The notes beneath the pieces are model-generated. The model did not search any database and was not told the DNA's origin. It saw nothing but the letters and a program-made list of their open reading frames with translations. Below, in pieces: positions 42,755-52,888 of a stretch of DNA of 64,000 nt. How positions within the stretch are numbered: the first letter of the stretch is position 1; every line of letters begins with the position of its first letter. Made by a program: the position numbers and the translations under genes. Source of the DNA: Chitinophaga sp. Ak27 (GTDB taxonomy: Bacteria > Bacteroidota > Bacteroidia > Chitinophagales > Chitinophagaceae); the NCBI RefSeq assembly GCF_012726295.1, contig NZ_JABAOB010000014.1:56407-120406 (forward strand), read 5' to 3'.

Positions 42755-45160
42755 TTATTCTGTACTAAGACTCTTTACAGGATTGGTTGCCGCCAGGCGT
42801 CTGGTCATGCCTGTTATCACAACAAACACCAGCACCAACAGCAACATACCCACCATTAAAAACGGCTCCACCCCTATATCTACTCTGTACGCATAATCCA
42901 TTAACCACCTGTGACAAAGATACCAGGCTAGTGGCCAGGCCACCACATTAGATATAACCATGATCCAGGAAAATTCTTTTACAAACAAGGATACAATATC
43001 TGCGCTGGTAGCCCCCAGTACCTTACGGATTCCCATCTCCTTACCCCTCCTGGCAATACTCAGCGTTACAATCCCCAATACACCCAGCAATACTATCATC
43101 AAAGATACCACCGTAGCTACCCTGGCAGCCTTTTGCATCTGCGTCTCTGTTTCATACAACTGTGCAATACTATCATCCAGGAATTTAAAGTCAAACGGAG
43201 CATCCGGAAACACCTCGCGCCACTTCCGCTCCAATGCAGCTATCTGCCTGGAAGGATTACCCGGCCCAAACCGAAAGGAAAGATACCGGTAGATATTATT
43301 GAAATGCACGTCTATAAAACAAACTGGAGCAATCGCATCTTTCATGGTGCCAAAATGAAAGTCCTTCACCACCCCACTTACATACATCACAGTATTTATA
43401 TTATGAATACGCACCGGCTTATTCATTGCCTCAGCCGGATTCTTCCAGCCCAGTGAGCGCACCGCCGCTTCGGTAATGACTAATTTAGATGAATCAGCAG
43501 CAGCCCCGTTATAAAAAGCTCCTTCCTTCATCTTAATATTATACGTTGTGGGAAAACGCTCATCTGATATTACAGACGTCATAGACACGGCCGTGCTGGA
43601 ATCATTTTCAGCACGATAAACCATATACGCCCCACTACTCCACCCATCGGTAATTTCATAGGAAAACGAAGCATCTTTTATTTCAGGCATTGCCCGGAAC
43701 TCATCCCGCATTCTTTCCATATGCTTTACGCCGGTAGCGGTCCAATCCCGCGGAACCGGCACTGTAACAATATGATCCTTGTCATAGCCAAGATCCGTAT
43801 GAAAGAAAAAAGACACCTGCTTATCTATCACAATGGCAACAATAAACACCACAATCGCCGTTACAAATTGTACGATGACCAGGGAACGTCTGAAAACCAG
43901 CTTCTCCTGAACATTCTTTAACTTCCCTTTCAATGCTGCTACAGATGGTTGCGCAGATAATACAAATGCGGGATACAAACCCGCCAGCAAACCGGTAACC
44001 AATATAATCATCACTGGCAAAGACGCAAACCACGCTGGGAAAGACGCCAGCGAAGGAAGAGGTTTCCCGATCAACTGTACAAACATGGGCTTCAGCACAA
44101 AAAATAAAGCAACGGATACTATAAAGGAAAACGTGACTACCAGCACTGATTCTGTAATGAATTGGAGAATCAATTGCCGCTTCCTGCTACCCATCGCTTT
44201 TCTTACACCTATTTCTTTCAATCGTGTCAGGGAATTACCTACAGAAATATTGACAAAGTTGATAATTGCCATCAACAATATAAATAAAGCTACTAACGAA
44301 AAGATGGCTACCATCCTGCCCGCTAATCCCTTATACATGCTAAGGTAACAATCTTTTAAAGCAACAGGATGCACTTCCAAAGCCTTCTGTATTTCAGGAG
44401 TCGCATTCGTTCTTATCAACGTGGCCAATGGCCCTTTTAACTGCTCCGGTTTCACACCTGGTTTCAGCAATACATATCCAACTATATTGGGGGATTGCCA
44501 ACTGTTAAATCCAAAAGTGCGCCCGAAATAACGAACGCTGGCTGGAGCAAGAAATATTTCATTCCCCGGCTTTGCATAGTTCGTAACCGTATTAAATGGC
44601 AAATCTTTAATGACTGCAGTTATTTCAAAGTTATCATTCCTGCCGTCAAACGATTGTATTTTTAACAACTTCCCAACTACATCCGACTTTCCAAAAAACT
44701 GTTTTGCTTTCTTTTCGGCCAGCACTACGGCGTTGGGTTTATCCAGTGCAGTACGCGGATCCCCATACAATACCGGGAAATTAAACACATCAAAAAGAGT
44801 AGAATCTCCCGGATGTACGCCTTCCCGGTAAGGCTTATCTCCCACAGTAACCACCACGGTGATAGCATCATGCGCATATGCTTTTTCTATCAGGGCAGGA
44901 TAATTATCCTGCAATGCCTTAGTTAGTGGCCCTAACGTAGCAAATTCAACACCGGTTTCAGGGTTTGCCCATTTGCTTTTCAGAAGAAAAATACGGTCGC
45001 TGTTCTTAATAAACCGGTTCACCTGCCACTCTCCCCAGGCAAATACGCCAATCAATAACACAAACGTGATTCCGATGGCTAATCCGCAAACATTTACCAT
45101 GGCAAAAAAACGATGCTTCGTAATGTTCCGCCAGGCAACCAGGAAGTAGTTTTTAATCAT
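42755..45160 (-). CDS. FtsX/MacB-type ABC transporter permease
   Basis: An 801-residue permease with the FtsX domain duplicated. TM1 follows MIKNYFLVAWRNITKHRFFAMVNVCGLAIGITFVLLIG; a large extracytoplasmic MacB-type domain (residues 45-280) and three helices (about 285-400) come next. A second extracytoplasmic domain and three final helices follow (after QTQMQKAARVATVVSLMIVLLGVLGIVTLSIARRGKEMGIRKVLG). Start ATG 45160 gives the family's N-terminus; the 44 residues upstream in frame are not protein-like. The partner ATPase is not adjacent. Such orphan permeases are numerous in Chitinophagaceae and are often peptide- or antibiotic-related, but the role here is unknown. Confidence 0.92.
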   Translation of the reverse strand: MIKNYFLVAWRNITKHRFFAMVNVCGLAIGITFVLLIGVFAWGEWQVNRFIKNSDRIFLLKSKWANPETGVEFATLGPLTKALQDNYPALIEKAYAHDAITVVVTVGDKPYREGVHPGDSTLFDVFNFPVLYGDPRTALDKPNAVVLAEKKAKQFFGKSDVVGKLLKIQSFDGRNDNFEITAVIKDLPFNTVTNYAKPGNEIFLAPASVRYFGRTFGFNSWQSPNIVGYVLLKPGVKPEQLKGPLATLIRTNATPEIQKALEVHPVALKDCYLSMYKGLAGRMVAIFSLVALFILLMAIINFVNISVGNSLTRLKEIGVRKAMGSRKRQLILQFITESVLVVTFSFIVSVALFFVLKPMFVQLIGKPLPSLASFPAWFASLPVMIILVTGLLAGLYPAFVLSAQPSVAALKGKLKNVQEKLVFRRSLVIVQFVTAIVVFIVAIVIDKQVSFFFHTDLGYDKDHIVTVPVPRDWTATGVKHMERMRDEFRAMPEIKDASFSYEITDGWSSGAYMVYRAENDSSTAVSMTSVISDERFPTTYNIKMKEGAFYNGAAADSSKLVITEAAVRSLGWKNPAEAMNKPVRIHNINTVMYVSGVVKDFHFGTMKDAIAPVCFIDVHFNNIYRYLSFRFGPGNPSRQIAALERKWREVFPDAPFDFKFLDDSIAQLYETETQMQKAARVATVVSLMIVLLGVLGIVTLSIARRGKEMGIRKVLGATSADIVSLFVKEFSWIMVISNVVAWPLAWYLCHRWLMDYAYRVDIGVEPFLMVGMLLLVLVFVVITGMTRRLAATNPVKSLSTE

Positions 45161-45375
45161 AAGGCAAAAAATTGTTACTGGACTTCCACCAAAAAAATGC
45201 CGCAACATAATTAATTGATAATCAGAATATAAAATAAATATACTTGTCCGATTATGCACAATGTTCGTCCACTTTTGCATGGGGTATTCCACCAGTAGGT
45301 ATAAAAAACCCTCTATACAACATGCCCTTTTATTTGTATTTTGTACGCTTATTCCTCGTAGATAAATAATCTGGT

Positions 45376-47517
45376 ATGAAAAAACTACTGGCCATAGGCC
45401 TGCTCCTGTTGTCTGTCAGGATATCCGCACAGAACATACGCATCATCACCCACAACATCAGCCTCGTTTACCATGTAAACCAGGAGGGACGACTGGTACA
45501 ACAATATTTCGGGCCACAACTCCGCCCGGAATACGCCGATACCCTGGTAAAAAACAAACAGGAGGCCTATATCACCGCTGGTATGGAAAGTCTCCTCGAC
45601 CCTGCCATACGCGTAGTACACAATGATGGTAATCCTTCCCTGGAACTGAAATATATTTCTCACACCTCAGCTCCAACAGCACCTGATATTACAGCTACCT
45701 CCATTACCCTCCAGGATCCGGTATACCCTGTAACGGTTATCCTCCATTTTGAAGCCTATGACAAGGAAGACATTATTAAAGCATGGACAGAAATAAAACA
45801 TAACGAGAAGAAACCAATTCTCCTTACCGCTTATGCCTCTTCCATGCTGCATATAAATGCAGAAAAATATTGGCTAACCCAATTCCATGGCGATTGGGCC
45901 AAAGAAGTAAATATGCAGGAGCAATACCTCACTGCCGGCATGAAAATACTGGACAGCAAACTGGGAACCCGCGCCAACATGTACCAATCCCCCATGTTCC
46001 TATTGTCTGTAGATCAGCCTGCACAGGAGGAAAATGGAATGGTGCTGGCCGGAACCCTTGCCTGGACCGGGAATTTTAAATTCGGTTTTGAAGTAGATGA
46101 ACGCAACGCCCTGCATATCAATGCCGGCATCAATCCTTACGCCAGCGACTATACGCTAAAACCAGCAGAAGTATTTACAACTCCCGCTTTTATCTTCACT
46201 TTATCAGATAAGGGGAAAGGCCAAGCCAGCCGCAACTTTAACCGCTGGGCACTGAACTACGGTATATTGGATGGACATGGCCCCCGGCTTACCCTGCTCA
46301 ATAACTGGGAAGCCACTGGCATGGATTTCAATGAGCAACGTCTTACTGGCCTCTTTGGCGGCGCCAAACAACTCGGAGTAGACCTGTTTCTTCTAGATGA
46401 CGGCTGGTTTGCCAATAAATTTCCGCGCAACGAGGATAACGCCGGACTGGGCGATTGGGAACCCAATACGGCCAAACTCCCTCACGGACTGGGCTACCTG
46501 GTAAAAGAAGCTGAAAAACAGGGCGTTAAATTCGGTATCTGGCTGGAGCCAGAAATGGTTAACCCCAAAAGTGAACTGTATACCAAACACCCCGACTGGA
46601 TCCTCCGACTCCCTAACCGTGCAGAAAACTACTACCGCAACCAGATGGTACTGGACCTTACCAATCCCGCCGTACAGGACTTTGTATTTGGCGTGGTGGA
46701 TAAAACCATGTCCGAAAATCCTGGAATCGCCTTTATTAAATGGGATTGTAACCGGCTGCTTACCAATACCTACTCTCCCTATCTGAAAGAAAAACAATCA
46801 CATCTCTTTATAGAATATACCCGTAGTCTATATAAAGTATTCGAAAGGGTGAGAGCCAAGTACCCTCATCTGCCTATCATGCTTTGCTCTGGTGGTGGTG
46901 GACGTACCGACTACGGCGCCCTTAAATACTTCACCGAATTCTGGCCAAGTGATAACACCGACGGACTTGAAAGAATTTATATCCAGTACGGATATTCCCA
47001 CTTCTTTCCATCCAATACCATGGCAGCACATGTTACCAACTGGGGGCATCAGTCGCTTAAGTTCCGTACAGACGTAGCCATGATGGGCAAACTCGGCTAT
47101 GATATTAAGGTGAGCGATTTCAATGACAAAGAGCTGCAATTCAGTCATGATGCCGTTGAAACGTATAGGCGTATCAGTAATATTGTATGGTATGGCAACC
47201 TATACCGGCTGGTTTCTCCTTACCGGGAAAATCGGGCAGTATTTCAGTATACCAGCGATGACCAAAAGAAAACAATTGTTTTTAACTACCTGATGAACGT
47301 TGGCAAAAACGATGTTTTTACGCCCGTAAAACTCCTGGGGCTCGATCCTCAGCAGCAATACCGCATCAGGGAAATCAACTTATTTCCAGGCACACACTCC
47401 GCATTTCACCAGGATAAACTCTACAGCGGCGATTTCCTGATGAAAGAAGGTATTCAATTGGCGCCAGGGGGTGGCCGGTCATTAACCAGCAATATTCTCG
47501 AAATAACGGCCGAATAA
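45376..47517 (+). CDS. GH36 alpha-galactosidase
   Basis: A 713-residue glycoside hydrolase family 36 enzyme with a signal peptide (MKKLLAIGLLLLSVRISAQ, cleavage after residue 19). The N-terminal beta-sandwich is followed by the barrel (about 310-600) with LFLLDDGWF, the nucleophile Asp in FIKWDCNRLL (about residue 456) and the acid/base Asp in FWPSDNTDG (about residue 525). A C-terminal sandwich follows. It removes terminal alpha-galactose from oligosaccharides, probably in the periplasm. No SusC/D pair or other glycoside hydrolase lies next to it, so it is not in an obvious polysaccharide utilisation locus. Confidence 0.94.
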   Translation: MKKLLAIGLLLLSVRISAQNIRIITHNISLVYHVNQEGRLVQQYFGPQLRPEYADTLVKNKQEAYITAGMESLLDPAIRVVHNDGNPSLELKYISHTSAPTAPDITATSITLQDPVYPVTVILHFEAYDKEDIIKAWTEIKHNEKKPILLTAYASSMLHINAEKYWLTQFHGDWAKEVNMQEQYLTAGMKILDSKLGTRANMYQSPMFLLSVDQPAQEENGMVLAGTLAWTGNFKFGFEVDERNALHINAGINPYASDYTLKPAEVFTTPAFIFTLSDKGKGQASRNFNRWALNYGILDGHGPRLTLLNNWEATGMDFNEQRLTGLFGGAKQLGVDLFLLDDGWFANKFPRNEDNAGLGDWEPNTAKLPHGLGYLVKEAEKQGVKFGIWLEPEMVNPKSELYTKHPDWILRLPNRAENYYRNQMVLDLTNPAVQDFVFGVVDKTMSENPGIAFIKWDCNRLLTNTYSPYLKEKQSHLFIEYTRSLYKVFERVRAKYPHLPIMLCSGGGGRTDYGALKYFTEFWPSDNTDGLERIYIQYGYSHFFPSNTMAAHVTNWGHQSLKFRTDVAMMGKLGYDIKVSDFNDKELQFSHDAVETYRRISNIVWYGNLYRLVSPYRENRAVFQYTSDDQKKTIVFNYLMNVGKNDVFTPVKLLGLDPQQQYRIREINLFPGTHSAFHQDKLYSGDFLMKEGIQLAPGGGRSLTSNILEITAE

Positions 47518-47532
47518 GGCCTCAAAAATAGC

Positions 47533-47571
47533 ATGTCCTGCCTCACCCTTTACTTTGGGGAAGCAGGACAT
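47533..47571 (+). terminator. terminator of the GH36 gene
   Basis: ATGTCCTGC (47533-47541) pairs with GCAGGACAT (47563-47571), with further partial pairing inside, followed by TTTTT. It lies 16 bp after the stop. Confidence 0.8.
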
Positions 47572-47642
47572 TTTTATGTATGCTGGCAGCGCAGGATAAT
47601 ACTTCCTGATTTACTATCTTCAACCCATAAAAATGCCAGCAC

Positions 47643-48596
47643 ATGCTTCCCTTCTCCGATATGCCCTATGGCTATGCACCAATATATTGCTTTCCGCTTA
47701 CGGGAATCTGCATGTATGTATTGTTGCTGATTTGCGGCTGGCATGCCGGTGGTAAGGGGGTAGGCCACATTTCCTGGCTGTTGGGCGGACTGGGCTTCGG
47801 GTTATTATTGGAATACGTAAACGTCACTACCAGTAACGGTTATCGCTACGGACAATTTTGGCTAATGCTGGGTACTGCTCCCCGCAACATTCCTCTTTGC
47901 ATTGGCTGTGGCTGGGCAGTGATCATTTATTCGTCGCGTTTGTTTACAGATAATTTTGGCCTGCCAGTTTGGGCGGCTGCTGCACTGGATAGCCTGTTAG
48001 CACTGAATATCGACCTGAGCATGGATGTAGTGGCATATCGCCTGCATATGTGGCATTGGGATTGGGCAGGCAAAGGACTATCTGCTCAAGCGCTCACAGG
48101 GCAATGGTTTGGCGTTCCATACGCCAATTTCTACGGCTGGCTATCGGTCGTTTTCTTCTATTCCCTGTTTGGACGGCTACTGGAAAAACGATTGGTCACT
48201 GCTTCCTGGAAAGCCACTATCCCGTTACTCTCCATCCTTATTTCACAAGTAGCATTATGGCTGTCATTATTTCCTTTAGCTGATTTACTAAAACAATATT
48301 TTGGTATCACTGCCGGGCACCGGTTAGTGGTATTGCTGGTGCTATTCGTTTCACTGACAATTGCCGGATACCTCAAGAGAAACCAGGCAGATACTCATTA
48401 TTTCCCGCTGGCGGCATGGATAGTGCCATTATGGTTCCACGTGTATTTTCTCGCCTGGCTGTTCCTGGGAGGCTTTTCGGCAGAAAACCGGTATATGACA
48501 GCTTTCTCCATCTGCAATGTGGTACTCGCTTTGTCAATACATTTGCCTATGTTGAAGAAAAAGAAAAACATAACCATTTTAGCCCCAACGCGTTAA
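47643..48596 (+). CDS. carotenoid biosynthesis protein (PF04240) membrane protein
   Basis: A 317-residue integral membrane protein with about eight helices. Family PF04240 blocks are visible: LEYVNVTTSNGYRYGQFWLMLGTAPRNIPLCIGCGWAVIIY, ALNIDLSMDVVAYRLHMWHWDWAGKG and QWFGVPYANFYGWL. The family includes CruF-type carotenoid hydratases and homologues of unassigned function. No crt genes are in the window, so a carotenoid role is inferred from family only. It lies 37 bp ahead of cls and may share its transcript. Confidence 0.82.
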   Translation: MLPFSDMPYGYAPIYCFPLTGICMYVLLLICGWHAGGKGVGHISWLLGGLGFGLLLEYVNVTTSNGYRYGQFWLMLGTAPRNIPLCIGCGWAVIIYSSRLFTDNFGLPVWAAAALDSLLALNIDLSMDVVAYRLHMWHWDWAGKGLSAQALTGQWFGVPYANFYGWLSVVFFYSLFGRLLEKRLVTASWKATIPLLSILISQVALWLSLFPLADLLKQYFGITAGHRLVVLLVLFVSLTIAGYLKRNQADTHYFPLAAWIVPLWFHVYFLAWLFLGGFSAENRYMTAFSICNVVLALSIHLPMLKKKKNITILAPTR

Positions 48597-48633
48597 TAAT
48601 ATATCTTGCTAACTGTTTAAACTCTTACGGCCG

Positions 48634-50112
48634 GTGAAAACGTTGATAGGCTACCTTACGGGCAACGAATGGCATCTTTATATCAAAATAGGCAGTACCG
48701 TGCTGTTGATCCTCATTTTTGTGGGGCTGGTGGCTACTATCCTTCTCGAAAACCGTAATCCTGTTAAAGCGATTGCTTATATCCTGGTGCTAGTATTTAT
48801 TCCTATCGTAGGATTAATCGTGTACTATTACCTGGGCCGGGACCTGCGTAAGAGGCGGCGGTTTACTCTAAAAGGAAGTAAAGATGAAGTATTGTTTTTA
48901 CGATACTGGGAATCCCAGCGGGCTCAGCTCGAGCAAATGCAGCTGGAACTACGGCAACAGGCCGGTAGTAAACAGGAACTTTCTGCCATGTTACTAAATA
49001 CCCGGCAATCGGTACTAAGTAAGAACAACCAGGTACAGTTGCTGATTAACGGAGAAGAAAAGTTTCCAGCCGTATTCAGCGCGCTCAGAGCCGCTAAACA
49101 CCATATCCACATAGAGTATTATATGGTAGCGGCAGATGATGTAGGCAACGAACTCACCGAAATATTGATCGAAAAATTGAATGTCGGTGTACAGGTACGT
49201 TTCATTTATGATGATATGGGAAGCGACCGTATAGGAGATATTCCCAAACGGCTACGCGAACAAGGCGCCAGTGTACACACCTTTTCACCGGTACTGGTCG
49301 ATTTTTACCTGAATGCCAATTACCGCAATCACCGGAAAATAATTGTGGTAGATGGCACCGTTGGATTCGTAGGCGGTATCAACCTGGACGAACGTTACAT
49401 CAATAACGGTAAACACCCTACGTTTTGGCGCGACACGCATTTACGTATTGAAGGAGATGCTGTAAATGTTTTGCAGCTGCAGTTCTTAATGAGCTATCGC
49501 TATTGCAGTAAAGAAGTATTTCCCTTTGCTGAGCCCTTCTTCCAACGGCCGGTGCTCACCGGCAACTGTTTCACAGACATAGTAGCCAGCGGTCCGGATT
49601 CTGAATGGCCTATAGCTATGCAAACCATCCTGATGGCCATTAATATTGCACAGAGAAGTATTCGTATCAGCAATCCTTATTTCATCCCCACAGAAGAATT
49701 ATTGACTGCATTACAGATGGCTGCGCTGGCAGGTAAAGATGTACAACTCATGTTACCGTTGAAAGGGGATTCCTATATTGTGCAACATGCAGCACTCTCA
49801 TACATAAAGCCCCTACTGGCTGCGGGTGTGAAAATATTTTTCTACACCCGTGGTTTTATTCATGCCAAAACGATGGTAATAGATAATAATCTTGCCTGGG
49901 TAAGCTCCGTTAATTTCGATAACCGCAGCTTTTATCTTAATTGTGAAATCGGTGCGCTAATATACGACCAGGAAGTAGCGGCAAAATTAAACAGGGCATT
50001 TGATGAAGACCTCTTGTATGCTGTACCTGTACAGGAAACCCGTTGGAACAAGCGTAATATATTAAAGCGTTTTATGGATGCGGTATGCCGCTTACTCACA
50101 CCATTACTATGA
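48634..50112 (+). CDS. cls: cardiolipin synthase, phospholipase D type
   Basis: A 492-residue membrane-bound synthase that condenses two phosphatidylglycerol molecules (or PG and PE) to cardiolipin. Two N-terminal membrane segments (about 17-37 and 46-66) are followed by the two HKD motifs: HRKIIVVD (His near residue 233) in NYRNHRKIIVVDG, and HAKTMVID (His near 410) in GFIHAKTMVID. The start is GTG 48634; no ATG fits the family N-terminus. The C-terminal end overlaps the convergent neighbour by 6 bp. Confidence 0.94.
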   Translation: MKTLIGYLTGNEWHLYIKIGSTVLLILIFVGLVATILLENRNPVKAIAYILVLVFIPIVGLIVYYYLGRDLRKRRRFTLKGSKDEVLFLRYWESQRAQLEQMQLELRQQAGSKQELSAMLLNTRQSVLSKNNQVQLLINGEEKFPAVFSALRAAKHHIHIEYYMVAADDVGNELTEILIEKLNVGVQVRFIYDDMGSDRIGDIPKRLREQGASVHTFSPVLVDFYLNANYRNHRKIIVVDGTVGFVGGINLDERYINNGKHPTFWRDTHLRIEGDAVNVLQLQFLMSYRYCSKEVFPFAEPFFQRPVLTGNCFTDIVASGPDSEWPIAMQTILMAINIAQRSIRISNPYFIPTEELLTALQMAALAGKDVQLMLPLKGDSYIVQHAALSYIKPLLAAGVKIFFYTRGFIHAKTMVIDNNLAWVSSVNFDNRSFYLNCEIGALIYDQEVAAKLNRAFDEDLLYAVPVQETRWNKRNILKRFMDAVCRLLTPLL

Positions 50113-50529
50113 GTTACGTTCTTCTTCATCATCAAAGTCAAGAAATTCCCCATTGTCTTCTTCCAGGTCCTGGTGCCGGTCGCCACCTATGCTGTAAATA
50201 TTATTTTCCTCGTCTTCCTGCCCTATCGCTTCCTCATCATCGTCTAACTCAGATCCCGGAACATCCAGGTCATCTCCCACTTTATCCTTACGCCAGGTTT
50301 CTTCCTGCTCGTCATCCATTTCAGCTGGTTTCTTTTTTTCACTGGGCAATTCGCTGTTATGGCGGAATGAGCCGGTAAGTGCATTCACGTCTACATCTAC
50401 CTCCATATCCCTGTTCCGCTTGCTCATAATATCCTCTCCGGAAGGATATTCAGGATATCCCGGAAAATCTTCCTGCGCTTTATCGTTGGATTCGGTAGCT
50501 TTCTTGCCTGGTTTATTTTTGTTACTCAT
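50107..50529 (-). CDS. 140-residue acidic hypothetical protein
   Basis: ATG 50529 (MSNKNKPGKKATESNDKAQE) gives a 140-residue, very acidic and hydrophilic protein (DDEQEETWRKDKVGDDLDV, ELDDDEEAIGQEDEENN, EFLDFDDEEERNS) with no membrane segment, no Cys and no recognised domain; it is probably disordered. The frame is open for 22 more codons upstream, but those are not protein-like. It overlaps the cls stop by 6 bp. I cannot assign a function. Confidence 0.65.
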   Translation of the reverse strand: MSNKNKPGKKATESNDKAQEDFPGYPEYPSGEDIMSKRNRDMEVDVDVNALTGSFRHNSELPSEKKKPAEMDDEQEETWRKDKVGDDLDVPGSELDDDEEAIGQEDEENNIYSIGGDRHQDLEEDNGEFLDFDDEEERNS

Positions 50530-50633
50530 AATCAACACATTTTTAACATGAATAATCCTGCGAAAAGCAGCAGGCATTACCATGATTGATAACAACCTAA
50601 AATGGTGATTGTTTACGGTAGCAAAAACGCCGC

Positions 50634-51956
50634 TCAGCGCTTTTTGCCTACCAGGTTAACCTGAAGAGATACTCCTGCGGAATAGAGTTTTACCTGACCC
50701 AGCCCTACTCCGCGAAGTGGTATTTTGGCATAAGGTTGAACACCTATAATTAATTTCCTGCCGGCAGGATGCTGATAAAGCGCACCTACATTCAGGATAG
50801 CCAGGTAATGCTGATTTTCATTCTCCACAGTCTTTTCTGCTGTTGGCAAGGTTTTGTAGATATACTGGTACTTCTCTTTCAACATAAAATAGTTGGAGAT
50901 CCCCAGTGTGGCACTCACGGTATTATTTTTTACTTCTAAAAAGGTATAGTTCGCATTTACCGGTATATCGAGCACATCACAGTTGGCATTTACTTTTACT
51001 AATCCATAGGTATTGGGATAACCGGACGGTAAATTATAATCCTTATCGGTAGCACCATATATTTTCTTGCTATACACGGCGCCTGTAGTTACAAACCAAT
51101 GTTTGTTGAAATAATAATGTGCCAATACGCCGGCATTAAAGCCAATTTTTCCATAATTCATAGAAGGCGCCACATTCAGATCAGGACCAAGCGTAACACC
51201 TGCGTACAGCCCCTTACTATTTATTTTTCTCCTGTTAATTTTACTTTCCTGTGTTGCCGGAATAGCAGTATTAATAGGTACTTCATGGACGTTTTCAATT
51301 TTCGTATATACGTTACCGTTATTAACGTTTTTTATCTTAACCGGATGGATATCATTATAAATCGTCTGTGTAGCGTCGGTGATATTACTATTTATAGTCT
51401 CCTTACCAGGATTATGAATAGCGTTATCTGATATCGGATTTTTAGTGTGAGGGTTAACCGGGTTAATCACCTGCTGATTCAATTGCCGGGTAGCAGCATC
51501 AGGTATGGGGAGATGGATAACCGGGGTAGTAGCTTTTCCTTTACCGCTGGTTGTCACAGGGTTACCGGCATGCTCAGTGGTTTGCTGAGTAGCAGATGGA
51601 TGGCTGTCAGCAGCCGATCCTGGTATAGGTCCAGGTTGACTGGATGAGTGACTTTCATTTGCAAGTATAGTATTGGTAGTAGTAGTTTTATCTGTTGTGG
51701 TTTTTTGAGACGCATTTTCTTTAGGGACCTCCATTACAATAGTTTGCTGCGGTTGTTTACCTCCTTTTGGCATCTGTACTATCCACCAGCTCAGTCCTCC
51801 AAGTATGGGCAACAGTACAAACCACCACCAGGCGGTCGGGCGCTTTTTGCGCTTACCATCCAGCAGTGATTCCATTTTAGTCCACGCATCCTGGTCAAAA
51901 GGAATATCTCCTTCATTCAGCTTATTCCGGATGCTATTTTCAAACGCGTCATTCAT
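50634..51956 (-). CDS. membrane-anchored protein with outer-membrane beta-barrel-like C-terminus, probable anti-sigma partner
   Basis: The 440-residue product starts with a cytoplasmic segment (residues 1-40, MNDAFENSIRNKLNEGDIPFDQDAWTKMESLL) that resembles small anti-sigma or sigma-regulator domains, followed by one membrane segment (about 42-60, WWWFVLLPILGGLSWWIV). A long Thr/Ser/Pro/Asn-rich linker (65-230) and a C-terminal part with alternating hydrophobic strands (GLYAGVTLGPDLNV, YFNKHWFVTTGAVYSKK, DIPVNANYTFLEVKNNTVSATLGI, YSAGVSLQVNLVGKK) resembling an outer-membrane barrel follow. It begins 8 bp after the ECF sigma gene. A fusion of regulator and barrel across both membranes is inferred from pattern only. 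Confidence 0.72.
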   Translation of the reverse strand: MNDAFENSIRNKLNEGDIPFDQDAWTKMESLLDGKRKKRPTAWWWFVLLPILGGLSWWIVQMPKGGKQPQQTIVMEVPKENASQKTTTDKTTTTNTILANESHSSSQPGPIPGSAADSHPSATQQTTEHAGNPVTTSGKGKATTPVIHLPIPDAATRQLNQQVINPVNPHTKNPISDNAIHNPGKETINSNITDATQTIYNDIHPVKIKNVNNGNVYTKIENVHEVPINTAIPATQESKINRRKINSKGLYAGVTLGPDLNVAPSMNYGKIGFNAGVLAHYYFNKHWFVTTGAVYSKKIYGATDKDYNLPSGYPNTYGLVKVNANCDVLDIPVNANYTFLEVKNNTVSATLGISNYFMLKEKYQYIYKTLPTAEKTVENENQHYLAILNVGALYQHPAGRKLIIGVQPYAKIPLRGVGLGQVKLYSAGVSLQVNLVGKKR

Positions 51957-51964
51957 TGTTTATA

Positions 51965-52537
51965 CTAATGCATATTTATGTCTATCCCATCTGCAATGTT
52001 CATAGATGATTTTGTGATTCTTTCCTTTAATATTTTTTTCGCTTTAAATAAATTTGATTTCGAGGTTCCTTCTGAGATGCCCAGCATAGCAGCTATTTCC
52101 TGGTGTTGAAAACCTTCCATCACGTATAGGTTAAAGACAGTCTTATAAGCCGGCGGCAATGCTTGCACATGCCGGAGCAGTTCATCATAGGACAACTTAT
52201 CGACTGATGTTTCATCCGTGGTAGGTTCAGCAACCTGGCTGATATCATCCATAAATATCAACCGCTTTTTACTACGTAAAAAATCAATGGAGGTGTTAAC
52301 CATGATTTTGCCTAACCATGTTTTAAATGACCTGCTGGTATCAAATGACTGGATATGATTAAATATTTTGAGGAAACCATCGTTAAGAATCTCCACTGCT
52401 TCTTCTCTATTTTGTGCATACCGCAAACAAATACTGAGCCCATACCCAAAGAAGTTTCGGTATAACGCCTCCTGGCTGCTGCGTTCTTTTTTGCAGCAAC
52501 CGGCAATGAGATCATTAATATTGTTCAGATCCTGCAC
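51965..52537 (-). CDS. ECF-type RNA polymerase sigma factor
   Basis: A 190-residue sigma-70 family ECF factor. Region 2 (about residues 22-90) includes RNFFGYGLSICLRYAQNREEAVEILNDGFLKIFNHIQSF and WLGKIMVNTSIDFLR. Region 4 (about 125-185) has LPPAYKTVFNLYVMEGFQHQEIAAMLGISEGTSKSNLFKAKKIL. It starts with GTG 52537; no suitable ATG lies nearby. With the next gene it forms the usual Bacteroidota arrangement of sigma factor plus membrane-anchored partner. Its target genes are not evident. Confidence 0.94.
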   Translation of the reverse strand: MQDLNNINDLIAGCCKKERSSQEALYRNFFGYGLSICLRYAQNREEAVEILNDGFLKIFNHIQSFDTSRSFKTWLGKIMVNTSIDFLRSKKRLIFMDDISQVAEPTTDETSVDKLSYDELLRHVQALPPAYKTVFNLYVMEGFQHQEIAAMLGISEGTSKSNLFKAKKILKERITKSSMNIADGIDINMH

Positions 52538-52834
52538 AAAAAAATTCTTGCCTTCGTTTTTCTTTTAAATGTGTTCCTTCCTCTAAGGGAAAATGATGGT
52601 TGATGCTGATTTATTGAAATCATTCATACTAATGATACGAACCCTGTAGAAAAATGGTTGCTTACATTCAAAAAACATTTCTACTATCAAAAAAACGCAT
52701 TTTTAGCCCTTTAGTTCACCTTACCCCTGTTTTTAACACTTATATCCGGCTTCTTCCTGATGTGCGAAATTTACCCACTTTATGAAGGTCGATTTTTTGC
52801 CTTTTTGACTGTTTTTTTTGAAATAGACGCCAAA
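52538..52834. other. non-coding gap between sigma factor and mnmG
   Basis: About 300 bp, AT-rich, with no supported gene. No exact TAnnTTTG element was found for the minus strand upstream of the sigma gene. The right end is the mnmG terminator. Confidence 0.5.
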
Positions 52835-52870
52835 AAAGCGGGCAAATTGTAAAAACAATCTGCCCGCTTT
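52835..52870 (-). terminator. terminator of mnmG
   Basis: A 16-bp stem with one G-T (AAAGCGGGCA at one end, TGCCCGCTTT at the other), arms 52835-52850 and 52855-52870, loop AAAA; on the minus strand it ends in TTTTTT. It lies 18 bp past the mnmG stop. Confidence 0.9.
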
Positions 52871-52888
52871 AAAATAGTGATTATTACT

